DNA from: Anaerolineae bacterium
GTDB lineage: Bacteria > Chloroflexota > Anaerolineae > 4572-78 > J111
Direction: 5' to 3'
Length of the DNA: 42,604 nt
NCBI GenBank assembly: GCA_023382535.1
Contig: JAHDWA010000074.1
Coordinates: forward strand, 1 to 42,604
Notes under the pieces: model-generated
Databases searched by the model: none
Seen by the model: the letters and a program-made list of their open reading frames with translations, nothing else
What the model was told of the DNA's origin: nothing
Shown: piece after piece, positions 8,879-17,396 of the stretch
Layout: each line of letters begins with the position of its first letter
How positions within the stretch are numbered: position 1 is the stretch's first letter
Translations under genes and position numbers: made by a program

Positions 8879-10003
8879 ATGACAACGCAATCTATCAACC
8901 TCGATCAACTAAAAGCCGGCAAAAAGTCCGGCTGGGGTCTGCGCGGCCAGCGACGGCTGCTGCGGATTTTTGCCCTGGCGGTGATGACGATCTACTCGAT
9001 CGTTACGATTTTTCCCTTCTATGCCCTGTTTATCCGTAGTTTTGTCTCAACCAAAGATTCGGCGGATTTACATCTGTGGATTCCCGAGGCCGATGAAGTA
9101 TCCATGGAGTCCCAGGTAGGCAACCTGGCCGTCTTTTTTGATCTGGATACCAATCAGCTCAAGGAGTTCCTGGGCATTCCGCCAACCGAATTTTTGATGG
9201 CTCGCACTAGCCTGAGGGAAATCTCCGAGCAGTATAACATTCCCGAAGAGGAAATCAAGGATTTCTTTGCCGGGTTTTACACTTATAACGGTTGGAATAC
9301 CCTTATCACCGGCGACCTGTACGGCACTACTTTTTGGGGCGCTTTGGGGCGCACCGTAGCGATCACTGCCGTAAGTTTGGTTTTAGGAATTTTTTTATCC
9401 ATGTCTACCGGCTATGGCCTGGCCGGATTACAGCGCCGGGACCAGATGTTTGTTTACAATATCTACCTGTTGCAGATGGTCATCCCGACCATGTTGATTT
9501 TGTTACCCCAATACCAGATGATCCAGTGGTTTTTCAGGCTGTTTCCCGGCTATGATGTCCAGGGCAGCCTGGCCCGGACGGTATTGCAACTCCTGTCTAT
9601 TGTGCTCATCAATATCAAAGGAACGGCCTTGTCAACCATGATTTTTACAGCAGCGATTAGCTCTATTCCCAAAGACCTGGAAGACTCGGCCATGATTGAC
9701 GGGGCCAGCCGGCTGCAATATTTCCGTTATGTTCTTTTCCCGCTGCTGAAAGTGCCAATTGTCAGCCTGACCGTAATTATGCTGCCCACGATTTACAATC
9801 AATTTCTTGAGCCGTATGTCTATCTGGACCCGGCCAATACAACTCTGCTGCCGTTTACCCAGAGCGCCGTCGGCCAGTTCTCCACTAACTTCCAGCTCAT
9901 CTATTCGGCTATCTGCGGTTCGGTGGTGCCAATGGTGGTCATCTACCTGCTCTTCCGCCGCTTCTTCGTTGAGGGAGTGATGTCCGGGGCAATCAAAGGA
10001 TAA
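8879..10003 (+). CDS. Carbohydrate ABC transporter permease, MalG-type with enlarged extracytoplasmic loop
   Basis: 374 aa, longer than usual MalG-type permeases (about 270-300 aa). After the first membrane segment (about residues 31-52, including IFPFYALFIRSF) there is an acidic insertion at about 70-135 containing ADEVSMESQ, FLGIPPTEFL and YNIPEEEIKDFF, predicted outside the membrane. The EAA loop is at residues 268-288 (LEDSAMIDGAS). It is the partner of the MalF-type permease just upstream. The insertion may contact the binding protein or form an extra small helical domain; it is in frame and shows no sign of frameshift. Confidence 0.88.
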   Translation: MTTQSINLDQLKAGKKSGWGLRGQRRLLRIFALAVMTIYSIVTIFPFYALFIRSFVSTKDSADLHLWIPEADEVSMESQVGNLAVFFDLDTNQLKEFLGIPPTEFLMARTSLREISEQYNIPEEEIKDFFAGFYTYNGWNTLITGDLYGTTFWGALGRTVAITAVSLVLGIFLSMSTGYGLAGLQRRDQMFVYNIYLLQMVIPTMLILLPQYQMIQWFFRLFPGYDVQGSLARTVLQLLSIVLINIKGTALSTMIFTAAISSIPKDLEDSAMIDGASRLQYFRYVLFPLLKVPIVSLTVIMLPTIYNQFLEPYVYLDPANTTLLPFTQSAVGQFSTNFQLIYSAICGSVVPMVVIYLLFRRFFVEGVMSGAIKG

Positions 10004-10018
10004 GAGGCAACGACTCTA

Positions 10019-11671
10019 ATGAGAAAACAACGAACGCGAGAGGTGGTGTTTCAACCCCGCACTTACCGGGGGTTTCAGCGGGGAGTGAATCAAATTGTTG
10101 CGGCCATCCGCCCCACCTTAGGCCCCCGCCCCCGCATCGTGGCGATTCAACGCATCCTCGATCAGAGAATGCCGGAAATGCTTGACAATGGCGGAGTCAT
10201 TGCCCAGCGGATCATTCAGTTACCGGGTCGGGATGAAGACGTGGGGGCCATGTTCATCCGCGATATGCTCTGGCGTTTACATGATCAAGTTGGCGATGGC
10301 ACGGCAACGGCGGCCGTGTTATTCCAGGCGATTTATAACGAGGGCGTGCGCTATCTCACCGCCGGAGGGGATGCCCGGCGTTTGCACGAATTTCTGCAAA
10401 AAGGATTGGAAATCATTCTCGACCAGTTGTCCCGCATGACCGTCTCCGCCAGCGGTAAAGAACAGTTGGCCCAGATTGCCGAGTCTATCTGCTACGATCC
10501 GGACCTGGCTAAAATGATGGGCGAGATTTTCGACATCATCGGCGAGTACGGCCGGCTGGAAATCCGGCCTGGGCGGGGCCGTGAGCTGGAGCGCGAGTAT
10601 GTGGAGGGCATGTATTGGGAGCGCGGCCTGGTTTCGCGTGAAATGATCACCGATCACAGCCGCGCCAGAACCGAATTCGAAAACGCCGCCATCCTCATCA
10701 GCGATCTGGACATTGAGCAGCCCCAGCAGCTCTTCCCGGCCCTGGAAGTCGCCCTGAGGGCCAAAATTGGAACACTGTTGATCGTGGCAAATAAGTTGTC
10801 CAACAGCGCCATCGGCTTTTTGCTGGCAAATAAAAAGCCAGAGCAATTTCAAGTGATGGCCGTCCAAACACCCGGCTTCGGCAAAGAGGAACAAGCTACC
10901 GCCCTGGAAGATTTGGCCATTTTGACCGGCGGGCGGCCTTTCATCCAGGTCGCCGGTGATACGTTTGAGCCAATCAAAGTGGAGCATTTTGGGCAAGCCC
11001 GCCGGATTTGGGCCGACCCACGCAATTTTGGCATCATCGGCGGCAAAGGTGATCCGCGCCGTTTGCGCCAGCACATTGCCAGCCTGCGCGCCGCTTACAA
11101 TGGTACTGAAGATACAGTGCTGCAAGGTAAATTACTGAGTCGGATTGGCAAACTGCTGGGCGGCTCGGCCACGCTCTGGATTGGCGGAGCTACCGAATTG
11201 GAAATCAACGAACGCCGGGAGGTGGCCGAGCGGACGGCAGCAGCCATGCGCGGAGCAATGATGGAAGGTGTCATGCCTGGCGGCGGTGTGGCCTTGTTAG
11301 CCTGTCGTCCAGCACTGCAACAGCGGCTTGATCAAGCCGCCGATACCGACGAACGAGCCGCCTATCAGATTCTGCTGGCTGCGCTGGCAGTGCCCCTGCG
11401 AACGCTGGTGAGCAATGCGGGTTATGATCCCAGCGAGGTGATGGCTCAAATCAACCTGGCCGGGCCAGGCTATGGGTTTGATGTCGTTGCCGGGCGGGTG
11501 GTTGAGATGAGGCAGGCCGGGATCTGTGATGCGGCGGTGGTGCAGAAAACGGCGGTTTATAATGCCATTTCCAGCGCCGCGCTGGCCCTGACCATTGATG
11601 TGCTGGTACACCGCAACGGCCAGCCGGAACACGCCGCCGTTCACACCCCGGGCAAAAGAAAGCGTTTGTAA
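10019..11671 (+). CDS. Divergent GroEL/Cpn60-family chaperonin paralogue
   Basis: 550 aa, full chaperonin length. Group I landmarks: TLGPRPR (33-39; GroEL has TLGPKGR), VGDGTATA (91-98; D93 equals GroEL Asp87), RGLVS in the apical domain, TPGFGKEE (284-291), LTGG, and MEGVMPGGGVALL (415-427). Unusual points: aligning back from the GGG motif places R405 where GroEL has the ATP-hydrolysing Asp398; apical substrate-binding Tyr199/Tyr203/Phe204 become Leu/Glu/Met; the Gly-Gly-Met tail is replaced by a basic GKRKRL end. No groES is adjacent. It starts 15 nt after the permease stop, so it is probably co-transcribed with the sugar importer. Likely a specialised, not housekeeping, chaperonin; its client is unknown. 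Confidence 0.85.
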   Translation: MRKQRTREVVFQPRTYRGFQRGVNQIVAAIRPTLGPRPRIVAIQRILDQRMPEMLDNGGVIAQRIIQLPGRDEDVGAMFIRDMLWRLHDQVGDGTATAAVLFQAIYNEGVRYLTAGGDARRLHEFLQKGLEIILDQLSRMTVSASGKEQLAQIAESICYDPDLAKMMGEIFDIIGEYGRLEIRPGRGRELEREYVEGMYWERGLVSREMITDHSRARTEFENAAILISDLDIEQPQQLFPALEVALRAKIGTLLIVANKLSNSAIGFLLANKKPEQFQVMAVQTPGFGKEEQATALEDLAILTGGRPFIQVAGDTFEPIKVEHFGQARRIWADPRNFGIIGGKGDPRRLRQHIASLRAAYNGTEDTVLQGKLLSRIGKLLGGSATLWIGGATELEINERREVAERTAAAMRGAMMEGVMPGGGVALLACRPALQQRLDQAADTDERAAYQILLAALAVPLRTLVSNAGYDPSEVMAQINLAGPGYGFDVVAGRVVEMRQAGICDAAVVQKTAVYNAISSAALALTIDVLVHRNGQPEHAAVHTPGKRKRL

Positions 11672-11733
11672 GAACTGATGAAGAGTCGTCACAAACTTGG
11701 GGTACATTACGGGTGAGGAAAATGAGCGGCATG

Positions 11734-11788
11734 GTAGGACAAGCTGTTAGCTTGTCGCTGCTCTGGACAAACTAACAGTTTGTCCTAC
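11734..11788. repeat. Double-hairpin palindromic repeat, copy 1
   Basis: A 55-bp element whose ends GTAGGACAA and TTGTCCTAC are complementary. Each half is itself a hairpin: ACAAGCT-GTT-AGCTTGT on the left and ACAAACT-AAC-AGTTTGT on the right, each with a perfect 7-bp stem. A second copy is at 25866-25918, with an identical 22-nt left half. It resembles REP/BIME-like or MITE-like elements. A TTG at its 3' end opens a spurious upstream extension of the propeller gene. Confidence 0.8.
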
Positions 11789-11824
11789 AGAAGTTATTTC
11801 GAGGAGGAAGCCATTATCGCTACT

Positions 11825-12799
11825 GTGACTGATGGGGGTCCAGACTTGAACCTGGATTCCGCCGAAACCGAAATTCAAGATGTGGTTTATGCCCTGGCCG
11901 TAGCGCCCGACTTTGACCGGAGTGGTATCTGCTTCGCTGCCCGTGCGGCAGGGTTGTTCCGCTCCAATGACGGCGGCCGCACCTGGCAGGATGCCTATGC
12001 TTCTCTCAATCTGGACAGCCGGCTGCCTACCGCTGCTGTTGCCCTGTCGCCTCAATTCGAGAGGGACCGGACGGTTTTTGCCGGGGGCGCCGGGGCTATT
12101 TTGCGCTCAAGAGATGGAGGTCAAAGCTGGACGATTGCCAATTTGCCCTCGCCTCCGCCGGTTGTTTCAACGCTGGCCGTCTCGCCGAATTATGCACAGG
12201 ATGGCACGGTCTTTGCCGGAACGCTGGAAGATGGAGTCTTTCACTCCAACGACCGGGGTGGACAGTGGGCAGCCTGGAACTTTGGCCTGTTGGATCTACA
12301 CATTCTCGCTCTGGCCGTCTCCCCCGACTTTGCCAACGACGAAACCCTTTTTGTCGGCACTGACAGCGGCGTCTACCGCAGCACTAACGGCGGGCGCGCC
12401 TGGCGCGAGGTTAATTTTCCGCTGGAGTGGGCCCCGGTTCTCAGCCTGGCTCTCTCGCCCGATTTCGCCAGCGACGGTGTTCTGTTTGCCGGGACCGAAG
12501 CGAACGGGCTTTTCCGGTCAGATGACCGGGGACATTCCTGGTTCAGGCTGGGACAGGAGCTTATTACCGATGCCGTCAACAGTATCGTTCTCACCCCACA
12601 ATTCCCCACACCTGCGGATATGCTGGTAATGGCCGGCGACGGGCTGCTCATCTCCCGCGACGGCGGTCAATCCTGGTCAACCTGGCCAACTGCTTTAAGT
12701 CTGGAAGAGGGCCTGACTTCTGTTATCGCTCCCCAGGGGCTGGATGCGGGAGCGCCGTTACTGGTCGGTCTGGTTGATGGCCGGGTGCTGCTAATCTGA
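11825..12799 (+). CDS. Cytosolic Asp-box (BNR/sialidase-type) beta-propeller protein
   Basis: About 324 aa made of roughly six repeated blades, each with an Asp-box-like S-x-D/N-G/R-G-x-x-W motif (SNDGGRTW, SRDGGQSW, SNDRGGQW, STNGGRAW, SDDRGHSW, SRDGGQSW) and an L-A-V/L-SP-x-F/Y-A-x-D strand. No signal peptide or membrane segment, so it is probably cytoplasmic, unusual for this fold. No sialidase catalytic residues were recognised; a binding or scaffold role is likelier. The start is unclear: a strong GAGGAGG (11801-11807) is followed at 5 and 8 nt by ATT and ATC; the GTG at 11825 is the first conventional codon past the repeat but 17 nt away. The gene follows the chaperonin and may be its client or partner (inference). 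Confidence 0.75.
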   Translation: MTDGGPDLNLDSAETEIQDVVYALAVAPDFDRSGICFAARAAGLFRSNDGGRTWQDAYASLNLDSRLPTAAVALSPQFERDRTVFAGGAGAILRSRDGGQSWTIANLPSPPPVVSTLAVSPNYAQDGTVFAGTLEDGVFHSNDRGGQWAAWNFGLLDLHILALAVSPDFANDETLFVGTDSGVYRSTNGGRAWREVNFPLEWAPVLSLALSPDFASDGVLFAGTEANGLFRSDDRGHSWFRLGQELITDAVNSIVLTPQFPTPADMLVMAGDGLLISRDGGQSWSTWPTALSLEEGLTSVIAPQGLDAGAPLLVGLVDGRVLLI

Positions 12800-12829
12800 T
12801 TTCACGGATTGGAGCAGAAGCGTTAACCT

Positions 12830-13735
12830 ATGAATAAACTAAAATTCAGCTATTTTCAACTCACGTTTGGTCAAGAAGAAACTTATTTGCGCCCTGAGAA
12901 AACCTACCAGCGTCTCAAGAAATGCGGGTATGACGCCATCGAAATTTGTCCTCCCAAGGGACGGTATGGCCTGGGTGTTAAGATGGAGGATTATCTCAAG
13001 ACGCACCAGCAACTCAAGGCCGACTATGGGCTGGCTGTGTCTTGTATCAATGAATGTTGGGGCGAAATGTGGGATCCTTATTCCCCCCATTTCAAAACCT
13101 TGACCGAACCTAAAACAGCCGATCTGGCCGTTTCGGAAACCAAATCTTCCATTGACTTTGCCGCCGAATTGGCGGCGCCGGCGGTAACGATTGCTGTCGC
13201 CATTCACGGCCCGGTGAGCCAGGAAAATGTGGTGGATTGTACTGCCGTTGCGGTGGACGCTTTGCAGCGGATGGCCGATTACGCCCAAACGAAAAATGTT
13301 CGCCTGGTGTTTGAGGCGACCAATCACCTGGAGATGGGCAAGTTTGTCAATACGGCCCGCAATCACAAACGCATGATCGAATTGGCCGGAAGAGACAACA
13401 TCGGGATTCAGCTTGACTGGTTCCACGTGAATTTGGAAGAGCTTGATCCCTACGAAGCGGTCATGGAGGCTTATCCCCTTTTGTGGCACCTGCATTTCCG
13501 CGATTCAAACTCCTTGACGCCGGGTTATGGCAAAACTGATTTCAAGGCCGTGCTGCGCGCCCTGAAAAAGACAGGTTACGAGGGCTACTGCACCATCGAG
13601 AGCGCGCCCATGGTTCCCGACGCCGACACAGCCGCTAAAGACGGCATTGATTACCTAAAGCTGCTTGAACGCATCGTGGAATATCAACTCAGCCCTGAGT
13701 TTCCTAACGGATTTGCTCTACCCAACACTTTGTAA
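12830..13735 (+). CDS. Sugar phosphate isomerase/epimerase (xylose-isomerase-like TIM barrel)
   Basis: 301 aa, AP-endonuclease-2/xylose-isomerase-like barrel. Metal-site regions of the family are visible: a Glu in LVFEATNH, the LDWFHVNLEE segment (Asp/His), HLHFRDSNS and a C-terminal YCTIES. The GYGKTDFKAVLRALKKTGYEGY segment is typical of hexulose/tagatose epimerase-like members. These enzymes isomerise or epimerise free or phosphorylated sugars, and some decarboxylate 3-oxo acids. It lies 30 nt after the propeller gene and before an MDR gene, so it is probably in the same catabolic transcript. The SD is weak. Substrate unknown; inosose-related activity is a possible alternative. Confidence 0.75.
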   Translation: MNKLKFSYFQLTFGQEETYLRPEKTYQRLKKCGYDAIEICPPKGRYGLGVKMEDYLKTHQQLKADYGLAVSCINECWGEMWDPYSPHFKTLTEPKTADLAVSETKSSIDFAAELAAPAVTIAVAIHGPVSQENVVDCTAVAVDALQRMADYAQTKNVRLVFEATNHLEMGKFVNTARNHKRMIELAGRDNIGIQLDWFHVNLEELDPYEAVMEAYPLLWHLHFRDSNSLTPGYGKTDFKAVLRALKKTGYEGYCTIESAPMVPDADTAAKDGIDYLKLLERIVEYQLSPEFPNGFALPNTL

Positions 13736-13797
13736 GCCTTTGAAGACCCACAGGTTTTCCAAACCTGGTGAGTCTGGGCGAAATAAGGAAAAGTACT

Positions 13798-14826
13798 ATG
13801 GAAAAAATGAAAGCTCTCAGAAAAACTTCACCCGGCGTGGGCCACGTCGAATTGTGTGACGTGCCGATTCCAGAGATCGGCCCTGGCGAGGTGCTGATGA
13901 AAGTCTACGCCGCCGGTATCTGCGGCAGCGACCTGCTGATCCAGGAGGACCGCCACTTTTACCGCACCCCGGTGACGCAGGGCCATGAATTTGCCGGCCT
14001 GGCCTACAAGGTGGGCAAAAACGTCAGCCGGGTTAAGGAAGGCGACAAATTTGTGGCCGACATCGAGTGCGCCAAAGGCGAGTGGCTGGGCGTGACGGTG
14101 GATGGCGCGTTGGCGCCGTATATGCGTGTGCCGGAGCATGTCGTTTACCGGGTCGCGGATCATGTTTCGCTGGACGATGCGGTTTTGGCCGAGCCGATTG
14201 TGGCCGTGCATCACCTGATCCAGGAACGCGCCCAGGTCAAAGTCGGCGATGATGTGGTAGTGGTCGGCCCCGGCCCCATGGGAGTGATGGCGGTGCAGTA
14301 CGCCAAGCTGTGCGGGGCGCGCCGGGTTATCCTGGTCGGCTTAAAAAGCGATGAGAAACGGCTGGAGATTGGCCGCCAAGTGGGCGCCGATTACACCCTC
14401 TTTTCCGAAGACGGGCCGGGTCAGGCGGTGATGGAGATCACCAACGGCAAGGGGGCAGAGTTTGTCCTGGAATGCTCGGCCAGCGAGTTAGGCGTCCAGC
14501 ATGCCATTGACTGCGCTCGCAAGGCCTACGAAGGCCCCGGCGGCAAGGGGGTGATCGTCTTTATCAGCCTGTGGGGCCGCAACATTTCGGTCAATCTCGA
14601 CCAGGTTAGCCTGGGCCAGCTTGATATTCGCGGCAGTTGGAGTTGGAACGGCCGCGAAACCTGGGAGCACGCGGTTGACCTGTTGAACCGGGGCTTGTTC
14701 AATATTGATCCGGTGATTACCGGCCATTACGAACTGGAGGAGTGGGACAAAGCCTTTGGCAATCTGCGGGCCAAGCAGGACCTGAAGGCTCTGATCCATC
14801 CGAACGGGCTGGACTGGATGCATTAA
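13798..14826 (+). CDS. MDR dehydrogenase lacking the structural-zinc lobe
   Basis: 342 aa. The catalytic site is present (GICGSD with C42; GHE with H63, E64) and the NAD fold is VVVGPGPMGVMA. The usual four-cysteine structural zinc segment between about residues 90 and 105 is absent: the chain passes from ADIECAKGEWLG straight to VDGALAPYMRVP with a single Cys (C91). The other four MDR enzymes of the window all keep the cysteines. The ATG at 13798 has AAGGA 8 nt upstream, so the longer GTG-started form is not needed. Probably a sugar or polyol dehydrogenase; loss of the lobe may alter oligomerisation. Confidence 0.8.
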   Translation: MEKMKALRKTSPGVGHVELCDVPIPEIGPGEVLMKVYAAGICGSDLLIQEDRHFYRTPVTQGHEFAGLAYKVGKNVSRVKEGDKFVADIECAKGEWLGVTVDGALAPYMRVPEHVVYRVADHVSLDDAVLAEPIVAVHHLIQERAQVKVGDDVVVVGPGPMGVMAVQYAKLCGARRVILVGLKSDEKRLEIGRQVGADYTLFSEDGPGQAVMEITNGKGAEFVLECSASELGVQHAIDCARKAYEGPGGKGVIVFISLWGRNISVNLDQVSLGQLDIRGSWSWNGRETWEHAVDLLNRGLFNIDPVITGHYELEEWDKAFGNLRAKQDLKALIHPNGLDWMH

Positions 14827-14996
14827 CCCAGCGACTGCCAAATCGTCTCAATATTCCCTTGACCCTCCCCCGGGTTCTCTTTGGTAATTTTTCGATGAGT
14901 TCTACCACTACCCAAATCCTCATACTTCAATACCTGCGGGAGGGTCACTTTTGTATCCTGTATTTGCTCAGGATGGACCGAAATCAAAGAATTTCG

Positions 14997-15059
14997 CCGG
15001 GAATTGGAGATTTGGGAAAAAACAAAATAATAAAAAATCTCCTAATCCCCCAATCCCGG
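14997..15059 (+). repeat. Long imperfect hairpin in the MDR-SIS gap
   Basis: CCGGGAATTGG (14997-15007) pairs with CCAATCCCGG (15050-15059) with one bulged A; inside, GGAGATTT (15006-15013) pairs perfectly with AAATCTCC (15035-15042) around a 21-nt A-rich loop. It ends 31 nt before the SIS gene. It could attenuate or stabilise the transcript or be a repeat remnant. The rest of the 264-nt gap shows no clear promoter. Confidence 0.5.
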
Positions 15060-15090
15060 CCCCAAAAAGGCAAGGATAAATGGAATAGAC

Positions 15091-15693
15091 ATGGACAACA
15101 ATGAAATACTCGAACAAGCGAGAACAATGATCCGGGCCGAGGGCGAAGTTATCATTGACATCGCCAGCCAACTGGATGAGTCCTTTGTGGAAATGGTGCG
15201 GCTGGTCAGCCAGTGTACCGGCAAAATTTTGATAACCGGCGCCGGCACCTCCGGGACAATTGCCCGCCGCACCGCTCACCTGCTGGCCACATGTGGCATG
15301 TCGGCCTTTTACATCAATGCGGCCGAGGCTTTGCACGGCCCTTCAGCCGCCGTCACGACAGGTGATATTATCATTGTCCTGTCAAAGGCCGGCAAAAGCG
15401 CCGAGCTGAACCAGTTTGCTGCTGTGGCCCGGCAGCGAGGAGCTAAAATCATTAGTTGGACCTGGGAGCCGGAGTCGGAATTAGCCCGGCTCAGTGATAT
15501 CGTCGTCGTTATCCGGCCGGGGGTAAAAGGCGAAGGCGAAGGCGTCCTGCCCTTTGGCAGCTCGCTGGCCAACGGCGCAGTCGGCGACGCCCTGACCCTG
15601 GTGGCCAAACGCCTGCGCGGCTTTGACCTGGCAACGCTCACCCAAACTCACCCCTCCGGCGCAACGGCGGAACTGGTCCGCAAAAACAACTGA
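15091..15693 (+). CDS. SIS-domain sugar-phosphate isomerase (KpsF/GutQ- or PHI-like)
   Basis: 200 aa, a single SIS domain. The motifs [34 protein letters not shown] and [18 protein letters not shown] follow the order of phosphosugar-binding loops in KpsF/GutQ arabinose-5-phosphate isomerases and 6-phospho-3-hexuloisomerases. The CBS pair of KpsF/GutQ is missing and the length fits the short forms. It probably interconverts an aldose and ketose phosphate. It precedes an FGGY kinase and two aldolases, consistent with a phosphorylated-sugar pathway. The exact substrate cannot be assigned. Confidence 0.7.
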   Translation: MDNNEILEQARTMIRAEGEVIIDIASQLDESFVEMVRLVSQCTGKILITGAGTSGTIARRTAHLLATCGMSAFYINAAEALHGPSAAVTTGDIIIVLSKAGKSAELNQFAAVARQRGAKIISWTWEPESELARLSDIVVVIRPGVKGEGEGVLPFGSSLANGAVGDALTLVAKRLRGFDLATLTQTHPSGATAELVRKNN

Positions 15694-15828
15694 CAATAAT
15701 AAAAAGGCAGCAGGTAGCAAGTTGCAGTGTTGCAAAACCTATCTGACTAGAGCCGAAGGCCCCCTATGGGCTGGCATCTGACTACTGACATCTAATTACT
15801 GGCTACTATTTTTAAGGAGACCTATCCA

Positions 15829-17385
15829 ATGGCGGATTATCTGTTAGGTATTGATTATGGCACCGGCGGCTGCAAAGCCTGCATTATTAACCCCGAAGGC
15901 GAAGTCCTGGGCTTTGCCTTTGAGGAGTACCCCTTCATTCACGAAAAACCGGGCTGGTCGGAGCATGATCCCCTGGGCTACTGGCAGGCCGCCTGCCGCC
16001 TGATTAAAGAGTCGCTGGCCCAGGCCCGCCTCAATCCGGCGGAAATTCGGGGCGTGGCCGTCTCTTCGGCCCTGCCTTCGATGGTTATGGTGGATCAGCA
16101 TCACAACCCCATTCAGCGGGCCTACAACCTGATGGACCGGCGGGCCACCCAGGAGGTGGATTGGTTGAAAGCCAATATCGGTGAAGAGCGCATTCTCAAG
16201 CTCACCGGCAACCGCATCGAAGACCACCCCAGCCTGGTCAATTTGCTGTGGGAAAAGAACCATCGCCCCGATTCTTTTAAGCAAATTCATAAGGCCCTGA
16301 CCATTGACGGCTTCATCACCCTCAAGCTGACCGGCCATGCAGTTGTCAATTACTGTGCGGCGCCCTTCTACGGTGTTGCTTACGATGTCCTCCACGAGAA
16401 GTTTGACCAAAAGATGCTGGCAGATATCGGTATTGACCCTGCTATCCTGCCTGAGTTGGGCCGCTGTGAGGAAATTGCCGGCGAAGTCACCCCCCAGGCC
16501 GCCGCTGCCACCGGATTAGCTGCCGGTACGCCTGTTTGTGTCGGCCAGGTGGATTTTAACGCCAGTTGTATCGCCGCCGGCGTTGTTGCCGAAGGCGATA
16601 TTATGAGCAACCTGGGCACGGTCGGCAACTTTGGCATCGTCTTCAAAAACCCCGAATTCATCTTCTCGCCCGCCGGCCTCTCGATGATTAACCTGGCCTT
16701 CACCGTGGACTCGGCCAACACCTACATGACAATTCCCTCAACTACCACCGGCGGCCAATCCATCCGCTACCTGCGCGACCAGTTTTCACAGTATGAGGTT
16801 GAGGTAGAACGGGTGCTGGGTGTGTCTTCCTACGATTTGCTGAATATGCAGGCGGCCAAGGTGCCCCTGGGCAGCGAGGGCCTCATCATTTTACCCTACC
16901 TCATGGGCGAGCGCACCCCCATTTGGGACACGCGGGCGCGGGGCGTTATCTTTGGCCTGTCGCTCAATCACGGCAAGGGACATCTTGTCCGGGCCATGAT
17001 GGAAGCTGTGGCTTACGCCCTGTACGATTCCTACCGGCTGATTAAAGATGCCGGTATCAAAATCAATTTCCCGCTAGTCCTCAACGAAGGCGGGGCAGTC
17101 AGCAAGCTGTGGCGGCAAATCATCACCGATGTTTTCAATGTGCCGACCGTGCTGGTCAAGCGGCGCACCGGTGCACCGTTTGGCGACGCCATCCTGGCCG
17201 GGGTGGCTACGGGCGTGTTCAAGGATTTCTCCGTCGCTAAGGAATGGGCTGAGTACATTGACGAGATGACCCCCAACCTGGCCAATCACGAGCGCTACAT
17301 GGAATACTTTACCGTCTACAAGCAAATCTACGAACACGTCAAAGATGATTTTAAAGCTCTGGCTCAACTACGAGACCGGGCATAA
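15829..17385 (+). CDS. FGGY-family carbohydrate kinase (xylulokinase-like)
   Basis: 518 aa. The N-terminal ATPase-fold motif is [16 protein letters not shown]; central VGQVDFNAS and LGTVGNFGI and C-terminal [24 protein letters not shown] and [12 protein letters not shown] match FGGY kinases. It phosphorylates a ketose or related polyol using ATP in the cytosol. A good SD (AAGGAG) precedes the ATG. The aldolase genes follow after 11 nt, so kinase and aldolases look like one pathway: phosphorylation then aldol cleavage. It differs clearly from the second FGGY kinase at 20374, so two substrates are likely. Confidence 0.85.
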   Translation: MADYLLGIDYGTGGCKACIINPEGEVLGFAFEEYPFIHEKPGWSEHDPLGYWQAACRLIKESLAQARLNPAEIRGVAVSSALPSMVMVDQHHNPIQRAYNLMDRRATQEVDWLKANIGEERILKLTGNRIEDHPSLVNLLWEKNHRPDSFKQIHKALTIDGFITLKLTGHAVVNYCAAPFYGVAYDVLHEKFDQKMLADIGIDPAILPELGRCEEIAGEVTPQAAAATGLAAGTPVCVGQVDFNASCIAAGVVAEGDIMSNLGTVGNFGIVFKNPEFIFSPAGLSMINLAFTVDSANTYMTIPSTTTGGQSIRYLRDQFSQYEVEVERVLGVSSYDLLNMQAAKVPLGSEGLIILPYLMGERTPIWDTRARGVIFGLSLNHGKGHLVRAMMEAVAYALYDSYRLIKDAGIKINFPLVLNEGGAVSKLWRQIITDVFNVPTVLVKRRTGAPFGDAILAGVATGVFKDFSVAKEWAEYIDEMTPNLANHERYMEYFTVYKQIYEHVKDDFKALAQLRDRA

Positions 17386-17396
17386 GGAGTTTTACG

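Noticed and set aside
11780..11824. TTG-started N-terminal extension of the beta-propeller gene
   Set aside because: The TTG lies inside the double-hairpin repeat and has no SD, so the extension is an accident of the repeat sequence.
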